Shown here one piece after another: positions 1-9,161 of a DNA stretch of 64,000 nt (positions are counted from its first letter, which is position 1; every line of letters starts with the position of its first letter). The stretch is from NCBI RefSeq assembly GCF_013318015.2, contig NZ_CP115843.1, forward strand, positions 310,001-374,000, given 5' to 3'. Position numbers and translations under genes: made by a program. This DNA is from Agrobacterium tumefaciens (GTDB taxonomy: Bacteria; Pseudomonadota; Alphaproteobacteria; Rhizobiales; Rhizobiaceae). A model generated the notes under the pieces. The model saw nothing but the letters and a program-made list of their open reading frames with translations. It was not told the DNA's origin and made no database searches.

Positions 1-120
1 AGACTGAACGGGAACGGGCAACCCGATCTTATCCGCACCGTCCGGGGTGTCGGCTACATTCTGGAATCCCCTGCGCATCAGGCTCCAGACGGTTTGGGGG
101 ACGATCGTAATGTCTCATAA
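1..120 (+). CDS. Response regulator, C-terminal fragment (OmpR-type winged helix)
   Basis: The window opens inside this gene; only the last 39 codons are present, ending with TAA at 118-120. The visible residues include the stretch IRTVRGVGYIL, the wing and last strand typical of the DNA-binding domain of OmpR/PhoB-type response regulators. The receiver domain lies upstream of the window. Its last 11 bases overlap the start of the amidohydrolase gene, so the two are probably co-transcribed and the regulator may control the catabolic genes here; that role is inference. Confidence 0.75.
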   Translation, partial: RLNGNGQPDLIRTVRGVGYILESPAHQAPDGLGDDRNVS

Positions 121-1510
121 TCGGCTCGACAGGATCATACGCGGTGCGTCCGTGATTACTGGAGATGGCGCGACATTTCATGAAAATGCATCCATCGGTA
201 TCGGAGAGGGCCGAATTGTTTTCGTCCAGCCAGGAGATATATCCATCAATCCTGATGAGATCGACGTCATCGACGCTCACGGCCACACGATTATCCCGGG
301 CGTTATCAATGCGCATGCCCATGGCTGCGTCTGCGGGCCATCCATGCCGAGCGGGTCGTCTCCTGTCGATAGGGACGTGATCGACTGGAACAGGAACAGG
401 CACCTCCTCGAGGGGACGACGACATTGTTGAATGTATGCGGTTTGGCATTGGCTGATGAGGCGTTTGCGGGCGATCCACATCCGCTTGATGTCCATATCT
501 CCACAGCGCACACCCCTTCCAATATCGAAGCCGCCTTGGCAATCGATGGCGCCGGTCTTTCCGAACGACATCGACATGCATCCATCGATGATGCTTTGTC
601 TCAAGGAGCAAAAGCTCTTGGCGAGGTTGGCGGGGGCCAGACACTGGGAGGCGGTGCACAGGAATACCGGTTCATTCCAGAGGCGATGAAACGGGCGACG
701 GAACGGGAGGTATCACCTCTGGTTTCACGCCAGTTGCGAAATGCCGTGGTCGGCCGATACCTGAAAGTCGAGGATGGAGTTTCCGATCGCGAATTGCAGG
801 AGATACTCAACGAATGCGGTCTGTCCGATGTCTGCAGCGTGCGAACCGTCCGTCAGGTCATTCTCGCGTCCGTAATGCCACCGGTCGACCTCGCGCTGAG
901 AGGCTTTGAGGAGGTGGCGCGAGAAGCCGCGCGTGTGGGCTTCCCGGCGATTTTTCACAATTCTGCGCCGTCGGTCCAACGTCTGATCGAAGTCGCTGAG
1001 AAATACCCCCACGCAAACATCGTCGCGGGTCATACGAACCATCCGATGTTTCTGCCGGATGAATCCGTATCATTCGCCCACGAACTGCGACGGCGTGGCG
1101 TCACCATCGATGTCTCAACGCTCGACAGCATCCAGACTCGTTGGCGCAATAATCCGGCGAATTTCGACGCCCTGATCGAGGCCGGATGCGTCGATACGAT
1201 CTCGACTGACTATGCCGGCGGCCATTGGGACAGCATCCTCGTGGCAATCCAGCGCATTGTTAACAAGAAGCAGATGTCACCGGCTGCAGCTGTCGCATTG
1301 GCGACCGGGAACGTCGCACGCGCCTTTCCACAATTGGCAAGCGATCGCGGTTTGATCGAGAAGGGCAGGCGCGCCGATCTCGCGATCGTCGATCGTGTCA
1401 ACCTGGGCCGCGTCCGTCACGTTATCATCCATGGCAAGGTGGTGGTCTGGAATGGAACGATCAAAGGCAATAGTTCGGGCGCTTCTACGGCCAAGCGAAG
1501 CGATCAATAA
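110..1510 (+). CDS. Amidohydrolase-superfamily metal-dependent hydrolase
   Basis: 466 residues with a composite beta sandwich and TIM-barrel layout. The metal-binding HxH motif is in NAHAHG (His69 and His71), with further barrel signatures IVAGHTNHP and STDYAGG and a C-terminal RADLAIVD strand, as in enamidase, imidazolonepropionase and related cyclic-amide hydrolases. The start at 110 follows a GGGGGA ribosome-binding site and overlaps the preceding regulator by 11 bases; an in-frame start at 47 would lie deep inside that gene. It converges on the catabolic operon to its right, and probably opens a cyclic amide or imine substrate. The exact substrate is unknown. Confidence 0.85.
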   Translation: MSHNRLDRIIRGASVITGDGATFHENASIGIGEGRIVFVQPGDISINPDEIDVIDAHGHTIIPGVINAHAHGCVCGPSMPSGSSPVDRDVIDWNRNRHLLEGTTTLLNVCGLALADEAFAGDPHPLDVHISTAHTPSNIEAALAIDGAGLSERHRHASIDDALSQGAKALGEVGGGQTLGGGAQEYRFIPEAMKRATEREVSPLVSRQLRNAVVGRYLKVEDGVSDRELQEILNECGLSDVCSVRTVRQVILASVMPPVDLALRGFEEVAREAARVGFPAIFHNSAPSVQRLIEVAEKYPHANIVAGHTNHPMFLPDESVSFAHELRRRGVTIDVSTLDSIQTRWRNNPANFDALIEAGCVDTISTDYAGGHWDSILVAIQRIVNKKQMSPAAAVALATGNVARAFPQLASDRGLIEKGRRADLAIVDRVNLGRVRHVIIHGKVVVWNGTIKGNSSGASTAKRSDQ

Positions 1511-2851
1511 TCACAGGTCGGCCAAAATCTCTCGCAGGAACGGCAGAGGATCACCATACTTGAGCTGGTCAATCGCCGTGTCGAAAACGTCCTCACGCGC
1601 TGCACTCATTTTGCCCTTGCACACCTCATGGAACTTCTCCCTAAGGTCGTCCCAAAGCATCGGTCGGCCCGCATCGCCACGCGGCATAACGGTGGTGGAG
1701 GTTATTTCGCCCGAAGGAGTGGTTAATGTCACTCTAGCCAACGTTTCTGACGGAAATTTTTCGTCGATCTGTTCATCGAGGGCCAGGGTAACGGCACCGG
1801 CAAGGGAACAGATTTCCCGGTCATCGAGAAGTCGCTCATCGATGGGCGCCAGCGCAGAGGCGCCACGACGGACGGCCGCTGCCAGACAAAAAGGCAAACT
1901 GTATTGAGCCTCCACGAGAGTTTTCGGTATGACTTTGTTTTGCAGCCGCTGAGCCCACTGGAATGTGTGGACCTCGATTGACAGTACGTCTTTCGGCTCG
2001 AGTCTCCGGCTTTGCATGAGGTCCATCGTTGCATCGATGGCGGGATGAATATAGCGGCAACAGGAATACGGCTTGAAATAGGTCCCCAGGATTTCCCAGG
2101 TCAGACCAAGCCCGTTCTCGATACGATCCCTGTCAAAATGGGAGGCGTGATCGAGAATATCTTCTGGACCCGTAAATCCCGTTTCTGCCAATTCGAGTGC
2201 GGTGAGGCCAGTGAGGACGCTCCACGGGATTCCTTCTTTCGCATGATTCCCGGTGAGCTTCGAATAGCCGGAACTTCCATTTGCCGCCTGATTGGGGGCC
2301 CATACACCGTTGATCGCCAAGGCTTGGGCAAGATGATCACCGCGTGTGCGATTAATACTGCCGGCTGCAGCGACCGCACCGTAGCCGGCCCAGAGACCGC
2401 TTTGGCGACTTTTTATGTTCTCAGGGTTTTGTGCGGCGGCGATCCGAATAGCGATCTCGTAGCCGGCGACGATCGCAGCGACGAATTCGTCCGCGTCGAT
2501 TGCCCCGTCCGCGGAGGTGGCCAGAACAGCAGGGATCACCGCAGCACCTGGATGTCCGCGCGCGGCACGATGACCATCATCAAAATCAAGGGCGCAAACA
2601 GAAGCCGAGTTGGCGAAGGCGGCGCCGATGGTCGATAAGCGATGCTCCGAAAACCAGAGGGCCGCGTTTCCGGGACCGAAAATTCGGCTGGCAACAAGTC
2701 TGACGCTCGTCGATCCGGTGGTGTATTTGCCGGCGAGAGCGCAGGTCGCGGCGTCGAGCAGGCAGCACAGTGCCTTGTTCCTCACCTCTACCGGCGCGGT
2801 ACGGAAAACGCGGTCAGCAATGCATTCGGCGAGGAGCTTCGTCATATACAT
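1511..2851 (-). CDS. MmgE/PrpD family protein (copy 1)
   Basis: 446 residues matching MmgE/PrpD along the full length: N-terminal AECIADRVF, the CALDFDDGH and GHPGAAVIPAVLA blocks, and the FKPYSCCRYIHPAIDA segment in the C-terminal domain. Known members are 2-methylcitrate dehydratase (PrpD), cis-aconitate decarboxylase and iminodisuccinate epimerase, the last characterised in Agrobacterium. It is the final gene of the long minus-strand operon, 11 bases after the ornithine-cyclodeaminase-like gene. With a second family member at 4062-5456 and C-N enzymes around it, a role on an amino-dicarboxylate or imino-acid intermediate is more likely than propionate catabolism. That assignment is inference. 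Confidence 0.85.
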   Translation of the reverse strand: MYMTKLLAECIADRVFRTAPVEVRNKALCCLLDAATCALAGKYTTGSTSVRLVASRIFGPGNAALWFSEHRLSTIGAAFANSASVCALDFDDGHRAARGHPGAAVIPAVLATSADGAIDADEFVAAIVAGYEIAIRIAAAQNPENIKSRQSGLWAGYGAVAAAGSINRTRGDHLAQALAINGVWAPNQAANGSSGYSKLTGNHAKEGIPWSVLTGLTALELAETGFTGPEDILDHASHFDRDRIENGLGLTWEILGTYFKPYSCCRYIHPAIDATMDLMQSRRLEPKDVLSIEVHTFQWAQRLQNKVIPKTLVEAQYSLPFCLAAAVRRGASALAPIDERLLDDREICSLAGAVTLALDEQIDEKFPSETLARVTLTTPSGEITSTTVMPRGDAGRPMLWDDLREKFHEVCKGKMSAAREDVFDTAIDQLKYGDPLPFLREILADL

Positions 2852-2862
2852 GGGAGCATCTC

Positions 2863-3960
2863 TCAGTGGGCCGCTTTTGCAACCGTCGCTCCGCCGGCGT
2901 TATCATCAGTGACGCCTGACAAAGTCTCATAGACATGTGCGGCCACATAAAGGTCCAGCATAGGCAAACCGACACAGGTGATGTGGACAGGTTTTTCCTG
3001 TGCGATCTCCGACGGATCCAGGATCGCCGTAATTGACCGGATGCCGAGAAGTGGTCCCAATTGCTCCAGCGTCGTTCCTTTCCGCGAGAAGTGAAGCGCG
3101 AGGCTTTGCGAACCACGACGCGACACCATCTCCACATCGTCACACAGAACGCTACCGCACCGCAGCGCCCGTTCCAAATGTCCCGCGGGTGTTTCATCTC
3201 CACCCAGATGAAGCACGGGAGCGTCGCCTATCTCACTGGCCTCGAAGACGGGAGACTTGGCGTTTGATGCAGTAATCACAAAATCGCATCGACCGAGATC
3301 GGCGTTGTCCCGAACAGGAATCATGTCGAAGGTTACCGTCTTTTCCAGCGATCTCGCGAGCCGGTTGGCTGAGTCAACTGTGCGGCTCCGGATAAAGACT
3401 TCGCGAATCTTTTCCCGGTGGCATCGATCGAGCGCCAGAACGATTTTTTCAGCAATCGGTCCGGCGCCGAACAGGAAGACAGACATATCTCGACGCGGCG
3501 CGAGCAGTCGTTCAAGAACAAGCGTCGCATAACTCGCCGTCCTGGCGGCGGAGATGTCGGTTCCATCGAGCAGGCAAAGAGGAAGGAGGGTAAATTTGTC
3601 CAGGAGGACAATCGTGGACCGTGACCGTGGAAGACCGAGCTGGCGATTGAGGGCGTTTGCGCCCACGATTTTCACCGCCCCATAGCGGCAGTTGACGCTT
3701 GAAAGGCAGGACAACTTCCAGCCAAGGCGCTCCTCCAGCGATACTGCATCCTTGATCAAGGGATGCCTGTCAATTTCTCCGGGGGTGATGGAGAGCACGG
3801 ATTTCGTGCCGTACGCGGAACCGCGCGCAATGTCGTCCCATGCTTTGCCGGCAACCTCATGGACGATCTTGCCATCGAGGAGAGCCTCGTTCCCGGCGAT
3901 ATCTGTCGCGCAGTAACACGCTATGTCTGACAGGCTTGGACTGATAATTCCTCCATTCAT
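2863..3960 (-). CDS. Ornithine cyclodeaminase / mu-crystallin family protein
   Basis: 365 residues with the family Rossmann fold: a glycine-rich FLFGAGPIAEKIVLAL dinucleotide site near the middle, DGTDISAARTASYATLVLERLLAP before it, and CDFVITASNAKSPVF after it. It is closest in feel to the long members annotated as tyramine oxidase subunit B rather than short ornithine cyclodeaminases. The family carries out NAD(P)-dependent deamination or ketimine reduction of amino acids and occurs in opine catabolic loci. It sits between two MmgE/PrpD genes in the operon, so it may reduce or deaminate an imino acid released upstream. Confidence 0.8.
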   Translation of the reverse strand: MNGGIISPSLSDIACYCATDIAGNEALLDGKIVHEVAGKAWDDIARGSAYGTKSVLSITPGEIDRHPLIKDAVSLEERLGWKLSCLSSVNCRYGAVKIVGANALNRQLGLPRSRSTIVLLDKFTLLPLCLLDGTDISAARTASYATLVLERLLAPRRDMSVFLFGAGPIAEKIVLALDRCHREKIREVFIRSRTVDSANRLARSLEKTVTFDMIPVRDNADLGRCDFVITASNAKSPVFEASEIGDAPVLHLGGDETPAGHLERALRCGSVLCDDVEMVSRRGSQSLALHFSRKGTTLEQLGPLLGIRSITAILDPSEIAQEKPVHITCVGLPMLDLYVAAHVYETLSGVTDDNAGGATVAKAAH

Positions 3961-4061
3961 GCGAGTTCCTCCTCGAACATCCGAACGAGAGGATTTCAGC
4001 AGGAATCAGCGGGAAATAAAGCCAAGATTAGCTATCATTTATGCGACAATATTCATTCCGG

Positions 4062-5456
4062 TTACATAGGACTGTCCATGGCCTGAGGCACGCCTCGTGG
4101 TGTGCGGATCGTGTCCAGCAGAAACAGCAGGTCGTCTTTCAACTCGAGCTGCTTGAGGAACTGCAGCATTTCCAGTTTTGCGTTCCCATGCAAACGCCCC
4201 GCCGACAGGCGCAAAAACTTCTTCTCCAGAAACGAAGGCGAAAGTGGATTGGCAGCATCGCCCTTTGCAACCTCGACATTGGCCTCCACCACGCGGCCGT
4301 CGAGCAGGTGAAGACGGACCTTTGCCCCGTGATGATGGCTCAATCGATCCGTGGGTCTCAGAGGAAAGAGCCGGATTTTTGACGTCAGCTCGCGCACTGT
4401 TTGATCCAGGAACCGGGAAGGCTCGAACCATTCCGGACCGGCAGCGTGTCCGAGCACGCCCATGGCGATTGAAAAAGGTGCGCTGAACTGGGCCGCCCAG
4501 ATGTCGCGGGGTTTGGGATCATTGAACGGGGGACGGCAGACGATCTCGGAGGCGAAGACCTTAACTTCCCTGACGTCATGACCGTTGCCGTGAACAGCCG
4601 CGACGGCGAATGCCTCAACGGCAGCTTCGACGCTGCTTTGAATGATCCTGCAGCAGCTAAACGCCTTGAAGCCGACGTCTTGTATTTCGTAGCGAATACC
4701 GGGCCCGATTTTCAGCTGCGACAGGTCGACGCCATCGGCTCCCGCCATCCGCCAGAAACCGGTGTCTCCTTCGAAAACGTCAAGAGGCCCTTCAAATCCG
4801 GCACGAGCAAGAAAGGCTGCGTTGACGCCACCCATTGCTGCGGTCGCAAAATTGTTTTTCGCCATTGTCGGTGCGGCCCCGTAAACGGTCTTCATGACCG
4901 ACGCCACAGGCGCATTGACAGCCGCGATTGCCAGGGCATGGGCCGCTTGCTTATGATCGAGTTTCAGCAGTTTCGCCGACGCGGCGGCTGCGCCGAATAT
5001 TTGCCAGGTGCCATGGCCATGGACGGTCTTGCGCGGTCTGTTGTGGCGGAGCGACATGCCGATGCGGCATCCCACTTCGTAACCGGCGACGATTGCAGCA
5101 ATCAGGTCGCGCCCTGTGGAGCGCGACCGGTTGGCAACCGCGAGAGCGGCAGCAACCACTGTCGCCCCAGGATGCCCCTTCCAGTAGATGTCATCGAGGT
5201 CAAGGGCGTTGGCCAGAGTCGCGTACTGAAATGCGTGCCAGGCGGGATCTGGACGGGGAGGGTAAGCGGAACCTCCGGCGATGTCAGCCGAAAGCCGTTC
5301 CAGGCCCGGCGCGACCGGGGTTTGGTGACCGCCGAAAAAGCATCCGACCGAGTCCATCAGGCAGAGCTTTGCTTTCTCTACCACGTCCGGCGGAAGGTTC
5401 TCAAAACACGCATTCACGAGGCATTCGGCAAGGGTCTGCGTTGCGGGGGTCGTCAT
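4062..5456 (-). CDS. MmgE/PrpD family protein (copy 2)
   Basis: 464 residues from the ATG at 5456, chosen because a GAGAG ribosome-binding site precedes it; the frame stays open upstream into the nitrilase gene. Family blocks are visible: DSVGCFFGG, NALDLDDIYWKGHPGATVVAAALA, HGHGTWQIFGAAAASAKLL and FKAFSCCRIIQSSVEAAVEA. It differs clearly from the copy at 1511-2851, so the pair are diverged paralogues and not a recent duplication. It starts 13 bases after the nitrilase gene in the same operon and has the same range of possible activities as copy 1. Confidence 0.85.
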   Translation of the reverse strand: MTTPATQTLAECLVNACFENLPPDVVEKAKLCLMDSVGCFFGGHQTPVAPGLERLSADIAGGSAYPPRPDPAWHAFQYATLANALDLDDIYWKGHPGATVVAAALAVANRSRSTGRDLIAAIVAGYEVGCRIGMSLRHNRPRKTVHGHGTWQIFGAAAASAKLLKLDHKQAAHALAIAAVNAPVASVMKTVYGAAPTMAKNNFATAAMGGVNAAFLARAGFEGPLDVFEGDTGFWRMAGADGVDLSQLKIGPGIRYEIQDVGFKAFSCCRIIQSSVEAAVEAFAVAAVHGNGHDVREVKVFASEIVCRPPFNDPKPRDIWAAQFSAPFSIAMGVLGHAAGPEWFEPSRFLDQTVRELTSKIRLFPLRPTDRLSHHHGAKVRLHLLDGRVVEANVEVAKGDAANPLSPSFLEKKFLRLSAGRLHGNAKLEMLQFLKQLELKDDLLFLLDTIRTPRGVPQAMDSPM

Positions 5457-5469
5457 GGCGCTCTCTCGA

Positions 5470-6426
5470 CTATTCACACGAGGCAGCCAGGTCTGTCTTG
5501 CTGCGGCAAGTCGAACATAGCCCGTCGCAGGCAGCATTTTCGACTACTAGATGTTGAGCTGTTGGTGACGGCGTTTCAGCAAGACCTGCCCGAGATGCTG
5601 CGCTTGGAAACTGCTGACGATGGCGCTCCATCGGAATAAGCCGGCGCACATCATTTATTCGTTGGCTGTCCAGCCGTGCCGTTGCAATGCCGGTTCCATC
5701 CGAGGCGCGGGCGATGACTTGTCCCCACGGATCGCAAACCAGAGAGTTGCCGAAACACTGCCGGGTCTCGCCGCCGGCGGCAAGGTAACTGCCCCATTGG
5801 CCGCACGCGGCGAAATAGACCTGGAACTCGATGGCGCGTGCCCTGCAAAGGACCTCCCAATGATCCTTTCCGGTCTGCATCGTGAAGGCAGCCGGCAGAA
5901 TGACCAGATCCACCTTGTTCTCGGCAAGTTGATCGAACAGGCGGGAAAACCGGAGGTCGTAGCAGATGGCGGCTCCGATCCGGAAGCCGCCAGCCTCGTA
6001 GACAAAAAGGTCGTGCCCTGGTGCGACCGTGACGGACTCGCGATAGGCCTTGCCGTCGGGAGCCACGATGTCGAAAAGATGAATCTTGCGATAGCGGCCG
6101 ACTTCCCTGCCTTCGGGATCGAACACAACGGTGGTGTTGTATATTCGCTCTTCCCCGGGAACACGCTCGAGCATGCTGCCGGCATGGAGCCATAATCCGT
6201 GCCGGCAAGCAAATTCCTGCGCCATCCGGTAAGCTGCACCACCGGGCATATAGTCTGCCGCCGCCAGCTTTTCCGCGGCGGTACCGCCTGACCAATCGAA
6301 ATGTTCCGGCAGGACTATCAGATCCGGCACCTCCTCCTTGACGGCCTTGAGCATCAAAGCCTGCGCCTGACGCAAATTTGCCCTGCGGTCCGACTGAGAG
6401 TTCATTTGAATGAGCGATATTTTCAT
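5470..6426 (-). CDS. Carbon-nitrogen hydrolase (nitrilase superfamily amidase)
   Basis: 318 residues with the complete catalytic triad: Glu41 in LIVLPEHFDW, Lys114 in RYRKIHLFDI and Cys155 in GAAICYDLRF. The overall pattern resembles omega-amidases and Nit1/Nit2-type deaminated-glutathione amidases more than true nitrilases. It would hydrolyse a carboxamide to acid plus ammonia in the cytoplasm. Its first bases overlap the end of the RraA-like gene by 4 (an ATGA junction), indicating translational coupling. The residues after about 275 are weakly conserved. Confidence 0.87.
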   Translation of the reverse strand: MKISLIQMNSQSDRRANLRQAQALMLKAVKEEVPDLIVLPEHFDWSGGTAAEKLAAADYMPGGAAYRMAQEFACRHGLWLHAGSMLERVPGEERIYNTTVVFDPEGREVGRYRKIHLFDIVAPDGKAYRESVTVAPGHDLFVYEAGGFRIGAAICYDLRFSRLFDQLAENKVDLVILPAAFTMQTGKDHWEVLCRARAIEFQVYFAACGQWGSYLAAGGETRQCFGNSLVCDPWGQVIARASDGTGIATARLDSQRINDVRRLIPMERHRQQFPSAASRAGLAETPSPTAQHLVVENAACDGLCSTCRSKTDLAASCE

Positions 6427-7073
6427 TGGGATTGCCCCTCATCGTACGCGAAGATTGAATGGCCTGCCGCAAGATGGGCACGCAGCCGAGCGGACCGTTC
6501 TTGACGCTTCAGCGCCGCCTCAGCCAGGCTGCGCATCCGTGAACGGTCTGCGACGAAGATCCCGGAAGTGTCTGCGAGGACCGCGAAACCGGGAAGCACC
6601 GCGGTGCCGGCGCAGGCGACGGGAACATTGATGTAGCCACCAGTGCGGAATGCCCGGTTCGTCGTTTTTGCCGAAACTCCGCAACACCAGACCGGCAGGC
6701 CTGACGCGACGATTTCCTCGACATCAGTGCATGGTCCGTCCACGATAATTGCAGCAGCGCCACGCGCTTTTGCCGCTGTCGCGACGCCGCCGCCGACACA
6801 GGCGATATCGTCCCCATCAACCCGCGCGATAACGAGAATATCGCCGGGCCTGATGAGGTCGATCGCCTTATAGATGATCACTCCGTCGCGGCCTGGTGCC
6901 GCGACGGTCAATGCCTGCCCGATGACCTTCGCAGGAAGGACCGGACGGATGCCGGTGTTGAGAAAGCCAAAATGCTCGGTGTGTCCGATCGTTGCAGTTT
7001 CAACATCCTGCAGCAGGACACAAAGGTCCGTTGGAAGGGGAGCCCCTCCCTTTTCTATCCGGTACTCTTGCAT
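6423..7073 (-). CDS. RraA-like / HMG-aldolase family protein with altered active site
   Basis: 216 residues. The family core is present: DGVIIYKAIDLIRPGDILVIARVDG, then GGVATAAKARGAAAIIVDGPCTDVEEI, then the PVACAG segment. Class II 4-hydroxy-4-methyl-2-oxoglutarate aldolases normally carry an Arg-Asp pair in the DGxxRD motif; here it reads DGPCTD, so the metal-ligand Asp is kept but the pyruvate-binding Arg is Thr. Known members act as aldolases or oxaloacetate decarboxylases, or as RNase E inhibitors. The operon setting favours a metabolic role, but the substitution argues against a standard aldolase. Confidence 0.8.
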   Translation of the reverse strand: MQEYRIEKGGAPLPTDLCVLLQDVETATIGHTEHFGFLNTGIRPVLPAKVIGQALTVAAPGRDGVIIYKAIDLIRPGDILVIARVDGDDIACVGGGVATAAKARGAAAIIVDGPCTDVEEIVASGLPVWCCGVSAKTTNRAFRTGGYINVPVACAGTAVLPGFAVLADTSGIFVADRSRMRSLAEAALKRQERSARLRAHLAAGHSIFAYDEGQSQ

Positions 7074-7105
7074 GATTAAGGTCGCTTTTCTTAAGCTTGA
7101 GACGA

Positions 7106-7972
7106 TCAGACCGGACGTTCGCCGGAGGTCGTGGTCCGGTGCATGATCCGGATCGTGTTGGGATCAAAAGAATCCCGGCGATGCATGGTGCAACGATTGT
7201 CCCACATCATGATGTCGCCTCTCGTCCACTTCTGGACAAAAACCTCGCTTGTTTCGGTCGTGTGCTGCCACAGGCGCTTCAGCAGGTCATCGCTTTCATC
7301 AAGTGGCATCCCGACGATCCATGCACCTTCAGCCGTTCCACCAAGATAAAGCGCCTTGCGACCGGTTTCCGCGTGAGTGCGCACCAGCGGATGGACAATA
7401 CCGTTCCATTCCCGGAAATCCTTGCTGGCAGGCTTCACCTTGCCAAGCCGCAATTTCCCGGTTTTGTCGTAGACGTTCTGGAAGAATATCTGCCTGCCAT
7501 CGATTGCCTTGCGAAACTCTTCCGGCAATGCATCGTAGGCGCGATAGGTGGAGAGAAAGTAGGTGTCCCCACCTTCCGCCGGCACCTCCACCGCACGCAA
7601 GATTGCACCTGCTGGCGGGCGCTCGTAAAACCAGGTATCCGTGTGCCAGGTCGCCTCGCTGTTGCCCATGGCACCGGAAGGCTTGCCGTCTTTCATGGTA
7701 TTGGCGATAACAAGGATTTCCTTGTGTGTCGGATGTCCACCCTCCTGCAACTGCTTGGGGTGAATGACGAACTCGCCGAAGTGACGGGAGAAAGCGACTT
7801 GCTGCTCGTCAGTGATGTTAGCGGCCTTGAAACGAAGAACGCCGTAGTGCAGCCAGTATTTGCGAACTTCTTCAATGTCCCTTTCGTCATAGTTGTTGAA
7901 GTCGAACCCGACGATGTCGGCACAAACGTTGCTTCCGTCCTGTACGGCCGATATTCTTTGAGTGTTGAGCAT
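7106..7972 (-). CDS. TauD/TfdA family alpha-ketoglutarate-dependent dioxygenase
   Basis: 288 residues from the ATG at 7972, which has an AAGGAAGG ribosome-binding site; a longer frame reaching 8116 would run close to the transporter stop without a good site. The Fe(II) ligands are His110 and Asp112 in WHTDTWF, and His264 in TMHRRDSF, with Arg275 or Arg279 positioned to bind 2-oxoglutarate. Such enzymes hydroxylate a carbon next to a heteroatom and release sulfite, an amine or an aldehyde. It lies just downstream of the importer genes and probably performs the first oxidative step on the imported compound. Confidence 0.88.
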   Translation of the reverse strand: MLNTQRISAVQDGSNVCADIVGFDFNNYDERDIEEVRKYWLHYGVLRFKAANITDEQQVAFSRHFGEFVIHPKQLQEGGHPTHKEILVIANTMKDGKPSGAMGNSEATWHTDTWFYERPPAGAILRAVEVPAEGGDTYFLSTYRAYDALPEEFRKAIDGRQIFFQNVYDKTGKLRLGKVKPASKDFREWNGIVHPLVRTHAETGRKALYLGGTAEGAWIVGMPLDESDDLLKRLWQHTTETSEVFVQKWTRGDIMMWDNRCTMHRRDSFDPNTIRIMHRTTTSGERPV

Positions 7973-8081
7973 TTCCTGTTCCTTCCTTGGAAATTTCCAT
8001 CTCTGCAAGGGAAGAGTAGCGTTACTGACCTTCGTATCTCCAATATCAATTTCAGTGCATTGATAGGAATACACGATCAAT

Positions 8082-9161
8082 TTAATCTTCAAGCAGCTGT
8101 ACAGCCTCGGGATCAATTGAGAGACGGACAGGATGACCGACCCTCAAATCGGGCAGCCGCGTCGATCGCACGAGTGACTTGAGAACGGTCCCGTTCGTCA
8201 GGGTGACGAAGCAATCACGATACGCCCCGAGGTTGACGATCCTGGTTACGGTTCCATTGAACGTATTGGCAGGGGAGGGTAATTCGGTTCCCTGGGGCGT
8301 GAGACGGACGGCTTCCGGTCGCAGGCAACAGTACCGGACGACATCGGGATTTTCCGGCGACACGACGATCAGTTCAAGACCGCCCTCGACAACAGCAATC
8401 GTCGCTGCTTCATCCCGTCTCAGGGATACGATCGGAAGCAGATTTGATTTCCCGATGAAATCAGCGACAAAACGCGACTGTGGACGGTCATAAATATCGT
8501 CCGGCTTACCCTCTTGCGCCACAAGGCCACCATGCATGACCACGATGCGGTCAGACATCGCCATTGCCTCGTCCTGGTCGTGGGTGACATAAATGAAAGT
8601 CATTCCGAGCTCCTCCTGGATTTCCTTGAGCTCAATACGCATCGCCTCTCGCAGTTTGAGGTCCAGGTTGGACAAGGGCTCATCCAGAAGAAGGAGCGAC
8701 GGTTTCGGCGCGATCGCTCGGGCAAGCGCAGTGCGTTGTTGCTGACCGCCGGATAATTCCTTGGGATATCGCTGTTCGAAACCTTCGAGATGCACACGTT
8801 TCAAGGCCGACTGCACCTCGGCCTCGGTTTTATCTCTTGGGCAACCTTTCATTTTCAGGCCAAAGGCGACATTTTCGGCAACCGTCATATGCGGGAACAA
8901 GGCGTAGTTCTGAAAAACCAGTCCGATCCCGCGCTTTTCCGGGGGGACACCCAGCTGGCTTTGCCCCCGGATCCGGATATCTCCGCTGGAAGGATCCGAG
9001 AAGCCCGCGATCATGTTCAGGGTCGTTGTCTTGCCGCAACCGGACGGACCCAGGATGCTGACGAATTCGCCTGCCGGGATCGAAAGATCAATATTGTCGA
9101 CGACGCGGTTGGCACCGTAATTCTTGGTGATCGCGATCAGTTCTATGTCCATTGTGCTCAT
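8082..9161 (-). CDS. attA1: Polyamine-type ABC importer, ATP-binding subunit (AttA1-like)
   Basis: 359 residues, PotA type. Walker A is GPSGCGKTT, the Q-loop VFQNYALFPHMTVAENVAFGL, the signature LSGGQQQR, and Walker B LLLLDEPLSNLD; a TOBE domain fills the C-terminal third. It energises the two permeases encoded just upstream, overlapping the first by 4 bases. The map order ATPase-permease-permease-binding protein matches attA1-attA2-attB-attC as I recall it from Agrobacterium pAt; the symbol rests on this synteny. Despite the attachment names, the proteins look like an ordinary solute importer. Confidence 0.9.
   Translation of the reverse strand: MSTMDIELIAITKNYGANRVVDNIDLSIPAGEFVSILGPSGCGKTTTLNMIAGFSDPSSGDIRIRGQSQLGVPPEKRGIGLVFQNYALFPHMTVAENVAFGLKMKGCPRDKTEAEVQSALKRVHLEGFEQRYPKELSGGQQQRTALARAIAPKPSLLLLDEPLSNLDLKLREAMRIELKEIQEELGMTFIYVTHDQDEAMAMSDRIVVMHGGLVAQEGKPDDIYDRPQSRFVADFIGKSNLLPIVSLRRDEAATIAVVEGGLELIVVSPENPDVVRYCCLRPEAVRLTPQGTELPSPANTFNGTVTRIVNLGAYRDCFVTLTNGTVLKSLVRSTRLPDLRVGHPVRLSIDPEAVQLLED

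Noticed and set aside
4578..5639. A 353-codon open frame on + opposite the second MmgE/PrpD gene
   Set aside because: Antisense shadow that crosses a gene junction and lacks domain content.
7097..8182. A 361-codon open frame on + opposite the TauD-like gene
   Set aside because: The minus-strand dioxygenase has intact active-site residues; the plus frame has none.
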